64,000 bases of DNA from Phycisphaerales bacterium AB-hyl4 (GCA_041821185.1 JBGUBD010000009.1:1-64000); one strand, 5' to 3'; numbered from the stretch's first letter, positions 8,889 through 18,002 are shown. Made by a program: numbers and translations. The notes: a model not told the origin generated them from the sequence alone.

Positions 8889-10694
8889 ATGAGCAAGTGT
8901 GAATGGCATGGTCGTGGTCTGTTGTTTGTTGCCGCCTTGGTGGTGGCGATGAGCGGTGGTGTGTTCGTGCAGGCGGATGATGCGGACGATCTGTTTGAGT
9001 CGTTGACACCTGCTGAGGGCGGGTTGATTGATCTGCCGATGTATCGCGATCCGGCGATCGAGACGCCGGAGCATCCGCGGACGTTTCACCCGCGGCTGCA
9101 GTCGCTTTGGTTGGCGGCGCTGGAGCGCGAAGAGTCGTCGACGCGGCTGGAGGCGGCGCGGGCGTTTTACGAGGCGGCCGGGCGGGGGATGGAGAATTTG
9201 AACGATGCCGCGGCGCGGCTGATCGAAGTGGTGCGCGATGACGACGATCGGCATGTGGTGCATGCGGCGGTGGAGGCGTTGCGGGCGATGGGGCATGCGG
9301 AGGCGGCCGAGGTTGTGCTGGAGCGGGCGCAAGCGAGTCGGCATGAGGACTTGTTGATGCTGGCCGACCGCGCGTTGGCCGAGTGGGATCATGAAGCGGC
9401 GCGGTCGTGGTGGCTGAGTCGGTTGGACGATGGCGATGCGTCGCGTCGGCTGCGCGTGTCGGCGGTTCGATCGCTGGGACAGGTGGGGGCGTCGGACGCG
9501 GCGGCGGCGCTGCGCGAGTTGGCGTTGGATGCATCGACGCCAATGGAGGTTCGACTGACGGCCGGCGAGGCGCTGGGGCGGATCGCTGGCGATGGCCTGG
9601 TCGATGATGCCGAAGCGCTGGCGGCGGCGGATAATGCGTCGGTGATCGATCGCCTGGTGGCGGTGCGGATGCTCGCGGGGCATGGCGAAGATGCGGCGCT
9701 GGCGCTGGCGGAGCAATGGACGGCAGATGAAGATGCGACAGTGGCGCGGCGGGCGATGGCGAACCTCAATGCACACGACCTGGATCGGGCGGCGGCGCTC
9801 GCGGTGACGTTGCTGTCGCACGCGGATGCGAACGTTCGGCTGGAGGCGTTGCAGGCGGTGGCGTCGCAGCAGTCGGCCGAGGCGGTGCAGATCATGGCGG
9901 AGCAGTTGGATGACGTCGCGCCGGCGGCGCGGACGTTCGCCCGGCGGACGCTGGAAGGGTACGACGAAGACGCCTCGCTGAGCCCGGTGGTGCGCGAGCA
10001 GCTTGAGCGCGTGCTCAACAGCGGGGCATCGTGGCGGGCGCTGGAGCAGGCGGGGGTGCTGGCGACGTTGCTGGATCACAAGCCGACGGCGGAGCGATTG
10101 GCGGAACTGCTGACGCATGATCGGGCGGAGGTGCGTCGCGCCGCGGCGAACGCGATGCGCGTGCTGTCGGTGGAGGCGACGCTGCCTGCGATCGCAGCGC
10201 GGGCCGAGGCGTTGACGGACATCGACACGGCGTCGGACCTGGGCCCGTCCGCCTCGGAAGAGGTGACGCAGTTGTTTCACGCGATTGGGCAGTTGCGATA
10301 TGAGCCTGCGGATGAAACGCTGCGGCGGTACATTCCGAAAAACTCGGACTACTCATCGGTGTCGCGCAGCGCGGCGATCTGGGCGCTGGGGCGGATCCAT
10401 GAAGGCGAGTCTCGGCCGGAGCTGGCGCGGGCGCTGGTGGGACGGGTGACGGACCAGTCGATGATGGACCCGGAGTCGGAAGATGTGCAGCGTTTCTCGG
10501 CGATCGCGTTGGGGCGGATGGACGCGGCGGACCATGTCGACGACCTGCGTCGGATGTATCGGCTCGAGGAGATGTCGGAAGCGTTTCGCGAGGCGTGCCG
10601 GTGGGCGGTTCGTGAGTTGACCGGGGAAGAGCTTGACCCGCTGCCGAAGCGGCCGAGCTACATCGGCGGGTGGTTTATCGAGCCGGTGGATTGA
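8889..10694 (+). CDS. Exported HEAT-repeat protein
   Basis: This 601-aa protein starts with a signal peptide (MSKCEWHGR then a hydrophobic run to about residue 27, VQA cleavage). From about residue 100 onward it is a chain of roughly 30-residue helical repeats rich in Ala, Leu and Arg (for example RLRVSAVRSLGQVGASDAAAALRE and VRRAAANAMRVLS), the hallmark of HEAT/PBS-lyase repeats that bind proteins. I chose ATG 8889 for the signal peptide and an upstream GGAG. ATG 8853 overlaps the permease stop (ATGA) and is the alternative, so translational coupling is plausible. It is inferred to be an accessory of the ABC system. Confidence 0.8.
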   Translation: MSKCEWHGRGLLFVAALVVAMSGGVFVQADDADDLFESLTPAEGGLIDLPMYRDPAIETPEHPRTFHPRLQSLWLAALEREESSTRLEAARAFYEAAGRGMENLNDAAARLIEVVRDDDDRHVVHAAVEALRAMGHAEAAEVVLERAQASRHEDLLMLADRALAEWDHEAARSWWLSRLDDGDASRRLRVSAVRSLGQVGASDAAAALRELALDASTPMEVRLTAGEALGRIAGDGLVDDAEALAAADNASVIDRLVAVRMLAGHGEDAALALAEQWTADEDATVARRAMANLNAHDLDRAAALAVTLLSHADANVRLEALQAVASQQSAEAVQIMAEQLDDVAPAARTFARRTLEGYDEDASLSPVVREQLERVLNSGASWRALEQAGVLATLLDHKPTAERLAELLTHDRAEVRRAAANAMRVLSVEATLPAIAARAEALTDIDTASDLGPSASEEVTQLFHAIGQLRYEPADETLRRYIPKNSDYSSVSRSAAIWALGRIHEGESRPELARALVGRVTDQSMMDPESEDVQRFSAIALGRMDAADHVDDLRRMYRLEEMSEAFREACRWAVRELTGEELDPLPKRPSYIGGWFIEPVD

Positions 10695-10760
10695 TGCGAT
10701 GAGCGGCGAAGGCGGCGGCGTGCGTGGCAGGCGGACGCGAGTCGGCTATCATCGTCAGCC

Positions 10761-11165
10761 ATGAAAATCACTGAACTTTCCGTGCCCGTGCGCGTGCGTT
10801 ACGTGGAGTGCGACCCGATGAACGTCGCGCACCATTCGGTGTATCCCGTGTGGTTCGAGATGGCACGCACGGAGTTGCTTCGGCAGCAGGGCGAGGTGTA
10901 TCGCGAGATGGAGGCGGGGGGTGTGCTGTTCGTGGTGGCGCGAATGAATGTGCGCTACCATCGGCCGGCGATGTACGACGACGAGCTGACGATTCATGTC
11001 AAGGCGCTGCCGAGTGCGGGGGTGAAGATCGAGCACGAATACAAGGTCTATCGCGATGGCGTGACGCTCACGAGCGCGGAGACGACGCTGGCGTGTGTGG
11101 ATCGCGATGGCAAGCTTCGCGCGATCCCGGCGTCGCTGGCGATCGAATCGGTGGAGCGTGGGTGA
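10761..11165 (+). CDS. Acyl-CoA thioesterase, YbgC/4-hydroxybenzoyl-CoA thioesterase family
   Basis: A single hotdog-fold domain of 134 aa. The active-site region RVRYVECDPMNVAHHSVYPVW (about residues 11-31) has the family aspartate followed by a ...H..Y..WFE pattern (FEMARTELL), which places an Asp near the thioester. The family hydrolyses short- to medium-chain or aromatic acyl-CoAs. It begins 66 bp after the HEAT-repeat gene on the same strand and may share its transcript. The 3' side runs into a repeat-filled gap. Confidence 0.85.
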   Translation: MKITELSVPVRVRYVECDPMNVAHHSVYPVWFEMARTELLRQQGEVYREMEAGGVLFVVARMNVRYHRPAMYDDELTIHVKALPSAGVKIEHEYKVYRDGVTLTSAETTLACVDRDGKLRAIPASLAIESVERG

Positions 11166-11176
11166 GTAGGCTTATC

Positions 11177-11240
11177 ACGCCAAGACGCCAAGACGCCAAG
11201 ACGCCAAGACGCCAAGACGCCAAGACGCCAAGACGCCAGG
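11177..11240. repeat. Tandem octamer repeat (ACGCCAAG x7 plus one variant)
   Basis: Seven perfect head-to-tail copies of ACGCCAAG, then ACGCCAGG, start 11 bp after the thioesterase stop. The rest of the gap to 11472 is CACGAAGG-like and purine-rich to about 11320, then an AT-richer stretch containing TGTCCTTCGTGTCTACGTGGCG at its right side, loosely complementary to the left. No gene was seen in the gap. The 8-bp period without spacers rules out a CRISPR array. Confidence 0.85.
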
Positions 11241-11472
11241 AAGAAAGGCAAGCCACGAAGGCACGAAGGGGAAGAAGGGGCACGAAGGAAGAGGGAAGAA
11301 GGAAAAGTAGGAGGAGTGGGGGGATGATTCAGAGAGGAGATGTATTTGTGAATAAGGAACGCTTTTCTGCCTTCTTAAAAAATACTTCTCTGCCTTACTT
11401 CATGCTTTCTTTGTGTCCTTCGTGTCTACGTGGCGAGAACGATCTGCTGTTGCTGGCGACTTGGTGCCTGGA

Positions 11473-12168
11473 TCATACGCTGAGGTGTCGGCTGATCATT
11501 TCCTGTGAGATTTCGCCTGCTTGCGTTTGGGCGACGACCTGGCCGGCGTCGAGGATGTAGACGCGTTGGCCGATGTCGCGGACGAAGTCGAGGTATTGTT
11601 CGACGAGGATGACGGTCATCTGCATGTCGCTGACGAGTTGCTGGAGCACCTTGCCGATGTGGTGGATGATGTTGGGTTGAATGCCTTCGGTCGGCTCGTC
11701 GAGCAGTAGGACTTTGGGGTCGCCGGCGAGGGCTCGGCCGATGGCGAGTTGCTGTTGCTGTCCGCCGGAGAGGTCGCCGCCGCGGCGGTGGCTCATCTGT
11801 TTGAGGACGGGGAACAGGTCGTAGATGTTTTCGGGGATGCGGCGTTGGCCGTCGGTTCGGCCTTGCAAGCCGATGCGCAGGTTTTCTTCGACGGTGAGTT
11901 TGGGGAAGATGTGTCTGCCTTGCGGCACGAGGCCGAGGCCGGCGTAGACGCGTTTGTGTGCGGGCCAGCGGGCCATGTTTTTGCCATCCATTTCGATGCT
12001 GCCGGAGGCGGGGCGGAGCACGCCCATGAGGTTTTGCAGGAGCGTGGTTTTGCCCACGCCGTTGCGTCCCATGATGCAGGTGATTTCTGCTTTGGGGATG
12101 GTGAGCTCGATGTCGGTGAGCGCCTGGACCGAGCCGTAGGCGAAGTTGAGGTTGGTGATGTTGAGCAT
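11473..12168 (-). CDS. urtE: Urea ABC transporter ATP-binding subunit UrtE
   Basis: This is one of the two ATPases of the high-affinity urea importer of the branched-chain amino-acid (HAAT) class. It shows Walker A GRNGVGKTTL (about residues 34-43), the signature LSGGQQQQLAIGRAL, Walker B VLLLDEPTEGIQP and the H-loop region ILVEQYLDF. The DEPTEGIQPNII segment and the 231-aa length match UrtE rather than LivF. It is the last gene of urtABCDE, 12 bp after urtD. Confidence 0.94.
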   Translation of the reverse strand: MLNITNLNFAYGSVQALTDIELTIPKAEITCIMGRNGVGKTTLLQNLMGVLRPASGSIEMDGKNMARWPAHKRVYAGLGLVPQGRHIFPKLTVEENLRIGLQGRTDGQRRIPENIYDLFPVLKQMSHRRGGDLSGGQQQQLAIGRALAGDPKVLLLDEPTEGIQPNIIHHIGKVLQQLVSDMQMTVILVEQYLDFVRDIGQRVYILDAGQVVAQTQAGEISQEMISRHLSV

Positions 12169-12180
12169 GTTGGGTTGCCT

Positions 12181-12984
12181 TTATCGTCCGAGGTAGGCTT
12201 CGATGACCTGCGGGTCTTGCTGGACTTTTTCCATGGTTCCGTCGGCGAGCATTTTGCCTTCGTTGAGGACGGTGACGCGTGAGTCGAGTTGGCGGACGAA
12301 TTCCATGTCGTGTTCAATGACGACGATGGTGTGTTCGCCGCGGAGTTCGAGCAGTAGTTCGGCGGTGAGTGCGGTTTCTTCGTCGGTGAGGCCGGCGGCG
12401 GGCTCGTCGACGAGCAGCAGCTTGGGGCGGGCCATGATGAGCATGCTGATTTCAAGCCACTGGCGTTGGCCGTGGCTGAGGTAGCGGGCGGGGGTGTGCA
12501 GGGCTTGCAGCAGGCTGACGCGTTCGAGCATGGTGAGGATGCGGTCGCGGTCGTCGCGGGTTTCCTTGCTCCAGAGGTTGGGGATGACCTTCTGTCGGCC
12601 GGGCAGGGCGAGCTCCATGTTTTCGTAGACGGTGAGCGAGTCGAAGACGGTGGGGGTTTGAAACTTTCGGCCGACGCCGCGCTTGGCGATGTCGGTTTCG
12701 GAGACGGCGGTGATGTCGTCGCCGTCGAAGTAGACGCGGCCGGCGGTGACGTCGGTCTTGCCGGAGACGATATCGCAGAGGGTGGTTTTGCCAGCGCCGT
12801 TGGGGCCGATGATGACGCGCAGCTCGTTGTGGAAGATGCCGAAGGCGTCGATGTCGAGCGCGCGGAAGCCGTCGAACTCGACGACGATGTCGCGGAGGTA
12901 GAGCAAGAACTTCAACTCGGCTTCGTCGGCGTAGTAGTCGGGTTCGGGGTTTCGTGTTGGCTTGGTGGTGGTTTTGGTGTTCAT
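12181..12984 (-). CDS. urtD: Urea ABC transporter ATP-binding subunit UrtD
   Basis: Second ATPase of the urea importer, 267 aa. It has Walker A GPNGAGKTTL, the unusual LSHGQRQWLEI signature typical of UrtD, and Walker B LLLVDEPAAGLTDEE. A short polar N-terminal extension precedes the LRDIVVEFDGFRALD strand. The start codon overlaps the urtC stop by 4 nt (ATGA), indicating translational coupling. It would act with UrtE at the cytoplasmic face of UrtB-UrtC. Confidence 0.94.
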   Translation of the reverse strand: MNTKTTTKPTRNPEPDYYADEAELKFLLYLRDIVVEFDGFRALDIDAFGIFHNELRVIIGPNGAGKTTLCDIVSGKTDVTAGRVYFDGDDITAVSETDIAKRGVGRKFQTPTVFDSLTVYENMELALPGRQKVIPNLWSKETRDDRDRILTMLERVSLLQALHTPARYLSHGQRQWLEISMLIMARPKLLLVDEPAAGLTDEETALTAELLLELRGEHTIVVIEHDMEFVRQLDSRVTVLNEGKMLADGTMEKVQQDPQVIEAYLGR

Positions 12985-14582
12985 GATTGCGTTCCTTCCT
13001 TGCCGCCGAGGAAGGTGCGGAGGCTGGCGAGGTTGGATTGGAGCGTGTCGATAGCGTGCTGCCTGCCGTCGCGGATGAGGTAGTAAAGGGCGACCGCGGC
13101 GAGGATGGCGATGACGACGGGGTACTTCATGGGCAGGCCGAGGAAGTCGGCACGCATTGCGTTGGGCATCGCGCCGACGGCGTCGGCGAGGATGAAGACG
13201 AAGATGGTCGCGAGCGGGATGGCGGCGACGGCGACGCGGCCCCAGAGGGTGACGAGCAGGGCGGCGGCGAGGAGCCAGTAGGGCAGATCGAAGCGGACGT
13301 CGGCGGGCCAGCGCATCGCGTCGGGGATGATGCCCTTGCGGTCGAGCAGGAAGACGGTGAAGACGAGCAGCATTGCGATGAGTACGCGGTAGGCGTTTCG
13401 GCCAGCGGCGATTTCTTTTTCCAGCTTATCCCACAGGCCGACGAGTCCGTTGGGGAAGAGCAACACGACGGCGAGGAACATCGCGCCCTGGATGAAGGGC
13501 CAGGCCTGCGGGAGGTCGGAGGTCATCATGGAGTAGGTGAGGCCGACGACCATTGCGCCGAAGACGGCGCCCCAGAGTCGTCCGCGTCCGCCGAGGGCGA
13601 CCCAGACGATCATCCAGATGGAGTCTTCGACGCGCATGAGGTTGGGTGTGATGATGCCGTTTTGCGGGACGTAGAGCATGCCGCCGACGCCTGCGAGGAC
13701 AGCGGCGATGATGAAGACGAAGAGCTTGAACCACTCGGGTCGATAGCCTGCGAAGCGAAGGCGTGACTCGTTGTCGCGGGTGGCGATGAGGATACGGCCG
13801 AGGCGTGATCGGGTGAGCGATCGGCAGCCGAGGAAGGCGACGATGATGGTGCCAGCGGTGAGCAGGTAGAGGCCGAGCACCCAGACTTGTGATTGGTTGA
13901 GGCTGCGATTGAAGTTGGTCAGGCCGTTGCTTCCGCCGAGCAGCAGTTCGTTGCGGGCGAATGTGAGGGCGGCAGCCCACGCGAGGGCCTGTGTGATGAT
14001 GGCGAAGTAAACGCCGCGCACGCGTGAGCGGAAGATGAAGAAGCCGAACACGCCGGCGATGGTGGCGGGGATGAGCATGCCGGCGGCGATGGCGAAGGGT
14101 AATGAAGCGAACGGCTCCCAGAACAGGGGCAGCTCGCGGACGTTGGAGAAGTGGAAGAACTGGGGGATGTTGTTGTACTCGGGGCGAACGTCGCCGCCGC
14201 CTTCGGGCAGTGAGAGGTGCATGCCGATGGCATATCCGCCGAGGCAGAAGAAGAAGGCCTGGCAGAGCGAGAGGACGCCGGTGTAGCCCCAGATGAGGTC
14301 GATGCCGAGTGCGACGAGGACGAAGCACATGTATCGGCCGATGCGGTTCATGTTGTGCGTGTCGATCAGGCCCATGAGGTTGAGCGCGGGCAGGGCGATG
14401 ATGACGACGCCGGTGAGAAAGAGCAGGGCGGTAAGGCGGAATCGGCGGACGGCGGGGTCGACTTCGGGTTGGATGAGTTCGCCTTCGCTGTTGGTCGATG
14501 CGCGTAGGGGCCTGGTCGGCTTGGTGACTTGAGCAGGCTGGTGGGCCGGCGGTGTGATTGTGGTGGTGGTTGATTCAGGCAT
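12981..14582 (-). CDS. urtC: Urea ABC transporter permease UrtC
   Basis: LivM-like permease of 533 aa, longer than the usual 350-420 aa. The polar N-terminal tail (about 45 residues) is followed by roughly ten spans. The core family segments are visible: LGIDLIWGYTGVLSLCQAFFFCLGGYAIGMHL, then the EAA-like loop TRDNESRLRFAGY. An extra C-terminal set of spans (after about residue 395, including LLVFTVFLLDRKGI and VVIAILAAVALYYLI) accounts for the additional length. The start overlaps the urtB stop by 8 nt. Confidence 0.93.
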   Translation of the reverse strand: MPESTTTTITPPAHQPAQVTKPTRPLRASTNSEGELIQPEVDPAVRRFRLTALLFLTGVVIIALPALNLMGLIDTHNMNRIGRYMCFVLVALGIDLIWGYTGVLSLCQAFFFCLGGYAIGMHLSLPEGGGDVRPEYNNIPQFFHFSNVRELPLFWEPFASLPFAIAAGMLIPATIAGVFGFFIFRSRVRGVYFAIITQALAWAAALTFARNELLLGGSNGLTNFNRSLNQSQVWVLGLYLLTAGTIIVAFLGCRSLTRSRLGRILIATRDNESRLRFAGYRPEWFKLFVFIIAAVLAGVGGMLYVPQNGIITPNLMRVEDSIWMIVWVALGGRGRLWGAVFGAMVVGLTYSMMTSDLPQAWPFIQGAMFLAVVLLFPNGLVGLWDKLEKEIAAGRNAYRVLIAMLLVFTVFLLDRKGIIPDAMRWPADVRFDLPYWLLAAALLVTLWGRVAVAAIPLATIFVFILADAVGAMPNAMRADFLGLPMKYPVVIAILAAVALYYLIRDGRQHAIDTLQSNLASLRTFLGGKEGTQS

Positions 14583-16359
14583 CGAGGGCAGCCCTTCCTT
14601 TGGCGGCGAAGAGGCCGGAGGGCCGCCATTGCAGGAACATGATGACGATCAGCAGGACGATGACCTTGGCGTAGACCGCGTTGGTGAATGGTTCGATGTA
14701 CTTGTTGAGCAGTCCGAGGCCGAGGCCTGCGCTGACGGCGCCGAAGAGGTTGCCGACGCCGCCGGAGACGACGACGAGGAAGCTGTCGACGATGTAGCGT
14801 TGGCCCATCTGGGGTGTGAGGTTGTCCATGAAGACGACGCCGCAGCCTGCGAGGCCGGCGAGGCCCGTGCCGAGCGCGAAGGTCAGGCCGTCGACACGTC
14901 GAGTGGACACGCCGAGCGATGCGGCCATCATGCGATCCTGCACGGTTGCGCGAAGGAGCAGGCCCATCTTCGTGCGTTGGATGACCAGCCAGGTGACGAG
15001 CACGCAGAGGCCGGCGAAGATGAAGACGAACAGGCGGTTGTAGGCGAGGTTGAGGTCGTGAACGACTTCCCAGTTACCGTGCAGCCAGGAGGGCGAGAGG
15101 ATGCGGTTGGTATCGCCGAACCAGACGCGCGCGGATTGCATGAGGATGAGTCCGATGCCCCATGTGGCGAGGAGCGTTTCGAGCGGTCGGCCGTAGAGAT
15201 GGCGGATGACGAGCTTTTCGCACAGCAGGCCAACCGTGCCGGCGACGAGGAAGGCGGCGGGGATGGCGACGACGAGGTAGTAATCGAAGACGGCCGGGGG
15301 GAGGTAGGCGCGGAAGAGGTTGGCGACGACGAAGGTGGTGAACGCGCCGATCATCATGAACTCGCCGTGGGCCATGTTGATGACGCCCATGAGTCCGAAG
15401 ATGATCGCCAGGCCGAGTGCCATGAGGATGAGGATGCTGCCGATGGAGAGGCCTTCGAGCGTGTAGCGGACCCAGCGGAGGCGTTGGGCACGGCTGTTGA
15501 CGCGGTCGAGGGCGGTGGTGGCGACGGCGAGCAGTTGGTCGTCGTCGGCTTCGGTTGCACGTTCGATGGCGGCGGCGAGGCTGCGAGCGCCGCGGACGCC
15601 GCCAATCTCGCCGAGCTGTTGCGCTGCGGCGAGTTGGGTGTCGCGGTCGCCGGTGTCGAGTTCGATGCGGGCGATCGATTCGCGCAGGTAAGTGCGGAAC
15701 TGTCGCGTGGGCTCTTCGTCGAGCTGGACCTTCAGCTGTGCGAGCAGGGCGTCGTCGGCGCGATCGCCTGCGCGGACGATTGCGCGACGTCGGCGCTCGG
15801 GGTCGGGGTGTCGCAATGAAAGGGCGGAGATCAGCTCGCCGAGCATGCGGCGGTCGGGGCGGGCGGCGCGGAGCATTTCGCCGACGTCGCCGAGGCTGTC
15901 CGCGTAGAGCGGTTGGTCGTTGTCGTCGCGGAGGGGTTGCTCGTTGAATGCGTCGAGGATGGGGTAGACCTCGCCGCGGTTGTCGACTTCGGTGCGTGAG
16001 CCGTAGATGACGAGGGTGTCGTCGTCGCGGATGGCGAGCAGGCCTGCGCGGAAGGCTTCGAGCGCGGGGACGAGTCGGCCGTCGCCCTGGCGTGCGAGTT
16101 GCGTGAAGCGGTCGGCACGCTCGCTGCGGTCGGTTTCGGTGACGGCGGTACGCAGCAGGTCGCGCAGCTCGGCGGGCACACGGTCGATGTCGTCGGCAAG
16201 TTCGTCGAGTGGTGCGGCGTCAGCGCCGATGTCTTCGGCGTCGAGCGTTTGCGCCTGAACGGGCGCGGGCATGGCGAGGAGTGTGATCGCCATGACTATC
16301 ATCCACCACCCGAGCGAGGCGGTGGGTTGAGTCCGCCGGGCTCTTGAATGAAGCGTCAT
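14575..16359 (-). CDS. urtB: Urea ABC transporter permease UrtB
   Basis: LivH-like permease with the long N-terminal extracytoplasmic region characteristic of UrtB. After a signal-like span (about residues 10-37, ending VQAQ), a helical region of about 265 residues precedes the membrane part. That part begins near IGSILILMALGLAIIFGLMGVINMAHGEFMMIGA, with the conserved NMAHGE. The EAA-like loop is TVQDRMMAASLGVSTRRVDGLTFALGTGLAG. I chose ATG 16359 because the signal-like segment follows; the ribosome-binding site is weak. Upstream lies a 283-bp gap from urtA holding two hairpins. Confidence 0.93.
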   Translation of the reverse strand: MTLHSRARRTQPTASLGWWMIVMAITLLAMPAPVQAQTLDAEDIGADAAPLDELADDIDRVPAELRDLLRTAVTETDRSERADRFTQLARQGDGRLVPALEAFRAGLLAIRDDDTLVIYGSRTEVDNRGEVYPILDAFNEQPLRDDNDQPLYADSLGDVGEMLRAARPDRRMLGELISALSLRHPDPERRRRAIVRAGDRADDALLAQLKVQLDEEPTRQFRTYLRESIARIELDTGDRDTQLAAAQQLGEIGGVRGARSLAAAIERATEADDDQLLAVATTALDRVNSRAQRLRWVRYTLEGLSIGSILILMALGLAIIFGLMGVINMAHGEFMMIGAFTTFVVANLFRAYLPPAVFDYYLVVAIPAAFLVAGTVGLLCEKLVIRHLYGRPLETLLATWGIGLILMQSARVWFGDTNRILSPSWLHGNWEVVHDLNLAYNRLFVFIFAGLCVLVTWLVIQRTKMGLLLRATVQDRMMAASLGVSTRRVDGLTFALGTGLAGLAGCGVVFMDNLTPQMGQRYIVDSFLVVVSGGVGNLFGAVSAGLGLGLLNKYIEPFTNAVYAKVIVLLIVIMFLQWRPSGLFAAKGRAALDA

Positions 16360-16423
16360 GTTGATAACCATTGGTTGTGGTTGCGGGAGGTCAGTGATTT
16401 TTGAAACGGTTGGTTCCGGGAGA

Positions 16424-16444
16424 CCCACGGATGTAATCCGTGGG
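16424..16444. repeat. CCCACGGAT hairpin (family A, copy 2) in the urtA-urtB gap
   Basis: A perfect 9-bp stem (CCCACGGAT / ATCCGTGGG) closes on a 3-nt loop. A CTTCG follows the right arm, as at 1518-1540. It lies between urtA and urtB on the transcript. Confidence 0.7.
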
Positions 16445-16512
16445 CTTCGATTTTCGTTTTCGTTTTTCGATGTTTGATGTTTGATGTTGAGGGTGAAAAT
16501 GCGGTGGGGATT

Positions 16513-16564
16513 GGATGCCGTGTGTTTGAGTCATTGATCGATTGACTCGAACGACACGGCATCC
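16513..16564 (-). promoter_or_regulatory. Long stem-loop downstream of urtA (likely mRNA 3' stabiliser)
   Basis: The arms 16513-16533 and 16543-16564 are reverse complements over about 20 of 22 positions, with a loop of about 9 nt. On the minus-strand transcript the hairpin forms about 80 nt after the urtA stop. There is no U-run after it, so read-through into urtB is expected. Stem-loops between the gene for a highly expressed binding protein and its permease genes commonly stabilise the upstream message. That function is inferred here. Confidence 0.6.
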
Positions 16565-16642
16565 ATCCCGCCGCGCTGCTCCCTTTTGCCCGCAAGGTCC
16601 CAGAGAGCCCCTCGGAACAGATTCCCCCGGAGGTTGCGTGGT

Positions 16643-17890
16643 TTATTCGTCCTGCAGGTAGCTGCTGAAGGACTCGGGCTCGACGAGGCCGTCGGATTCC
16701 CAGATGATTTCGAACTGGCCGTCGGCGAGGATTTCACCGATGTAGACCGGCTTCCAGGTGTGCATGTTTTCGGCGTGCATTTTCTTCGGGCCGCCTGGGG
16801 CGTCGAATTCCATGCCGAGCACGGCTTCGCGGACGGCGTCGACGTCGGTCGTGCCGGCGGCTTCGACGGCGGCGGCGTAGACCTTCAGGCCGAAGTACGT
16901 GCCTTCCATCGGGTCGTTGACGACACGGCTGCTGCCGCCGGGCAGGTTGTTGGCCTGGGCGTAGTCGCGGAACTTCTGGACGAACTCTTCGTTCTCGGGC
17001 GTGTCGACGGACTGGAAGTAGTTCCACGCGGCGAGGTGGCCGACGAGGGATTCGGCTTCCATGGCGCGGAGCTCTTCTTCGGAGACGGAGAAGGCCATGA
17101 TGGGCACTTCAAAGGGGTCGAGGCCCTGGTTGGCGAACTCGCGATAGAACGGGACGTTGGAGTCGCCGTTGATGGTGGAGAGCACGGCGGTGTTGCCGTC
17201 GCGGGCGAGTTCGCGGATTCGGCCGACGATGGACTGGTAGTCGGCGTGGCCGAAGGGGGTGTACTCTTCGCGGATGTTTTCTTCCGGCACGCCTTCGGAG
17301 ATCAGGTAAGCGCGGAGGATGGCGTTGGCGGTGCGGGGGAAGACGTAGTCCGTGCCGAGGAGGTAGAACTTTTCGAAGCCGCCGCCGTCTTCGCTCATGA
17401 GGTAAGCAGCGCCGGGGATCAGCTGCTGGATGGGCGTTGCGCCGGTGTAGAAGATGTTGGGGCTTTGCTCTTCACCTTCGTACTGGACGGGGTAGAACAG
17501 CAGTCCGTTGTGCTGTTCGAAGACGGGGAGGACAGCCTTTCGGCTGACGGAGGTCCAGCAGCCGAACACGACGTCGACCTCGTGGTCGAGCAGCAGTTCG
17601 CGGGCGCTCTCGGCGAAGAGGTCCCAGTCGGAGGCGGGGTCGATGACCACGGCTTCGAGCTGTCGGCCGAGCACGCCGCCCTCGGCGTTGATTTCGTCGA
17701 TGGTCATCAGCGCGACGTCGCGGAGCGAGGTTTCGCTGATGGCCATGGTGCCGGTGAGTGAGTGGAGGATGCCGACCTTGATGGGCTCTTCGTCGGCGCG
17801 TGCGGGTGAGGCAGCGGCGGTGACGAGGAGCATCGTGGCGGCGATGAGTGTGAGTGTTGTGGTTCGGAATGTTTTGAGCATGTCAGTCAT
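16643..17890 (-). CDS. urtA: Urea ABC transporter substrate-binding protein UrtA
   Basis: Periplasmic urea/short-amide binding protein, 415 aa. A signal peptide covers about residues 1-32 (cleavage after PARA). The mature part opens with IKVGILHSLTGTMAISE, the standard UrtA start. Other UrtA-type segments are VFGCWTSVSRKAVLPVFE, GLLFYPVQYEG, NIFYTGATPIQQ and YFQSVDTPENEEFV. GGAAGAGG precedes the chosen ATG at 17890. A strong hairpin separates the gene from the upstream barrel-protein gene, which probably shares its promoter. Confidence 0.95.
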   Translation of the reverse strand: MTDMLKTFRTTTLTLIAATMLLVTAAASPARADEEPIKVGILHSLTGTMAISETSLRDVALMTIDEINAEGGVLGRQLEAVVIDPASDWDLFAESARELLLDHEVDVVFGCWTSVSRKAVLPVFEQHNGLLFYPVQYEGEEQSPNIFYTGATPIQQLIPGAAYLMSEDGGGFEKFYLLGTDYVFPRTANAILRAYLISEGVPEENIREEYTPFGHADYQSIVGRIRELARDGNTAVLSTINGDSNVPFYREFANQGLDPFEVPIMAFSVSEEELRAMEAESLVGHLAAWNYFQSVDTPENEEFVQKFRDYAQANNLPGGSSRVVNDPMEGTYFGLKVYAAAVEAAGTTDVDAVREAVLGMEFDAPGGPKKMHAENMHTWKPVYIGEILADGQFEIIWESDGLVEPESFSSYLQDE

Positions 17891-17949
17891 TTGCCTCTTC
17901 CTTTCGGATGGAACGGTTCGCGAGTGCGTTTGGGCGTTTTGATAAAGCG

Positions 17950-17985
17950 GCCGTGCGGGTCGGTGTTGACGCCGACCCGCACGGC
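17950..17985 (-). terminator. 14-bp stem-loop between barrel-protein gene and urtA
   Basis: The arms GCCGTGCGGGTCGG (17950-17963) and 17972-17985 are perfect reverse complements with an 8-nt loop. On the minus strand it follows the barrel-protein stop by 17 nt and is followed by CGCTTTATC, a weak U-run. It may be a leaky terminator or a 3' stabiliser that sets the ratio of the upstream gene to urtA. Confidence 0.6.
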
Positions 17986-18002
17986 GCTGTGGTGTGGTTG
18001 GC

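Noticed and set aside
11177..11240. CRISPR array
   Set aside because: The unit is 8 bp, head-to-tail, without spacers, and no cas gene is present in the window.
14554..15819. 421-aa plus-strand open frame over urtB
   Set aside because: Antisense to urtB with no recognisable domain and an acidic, low-complexity composition.
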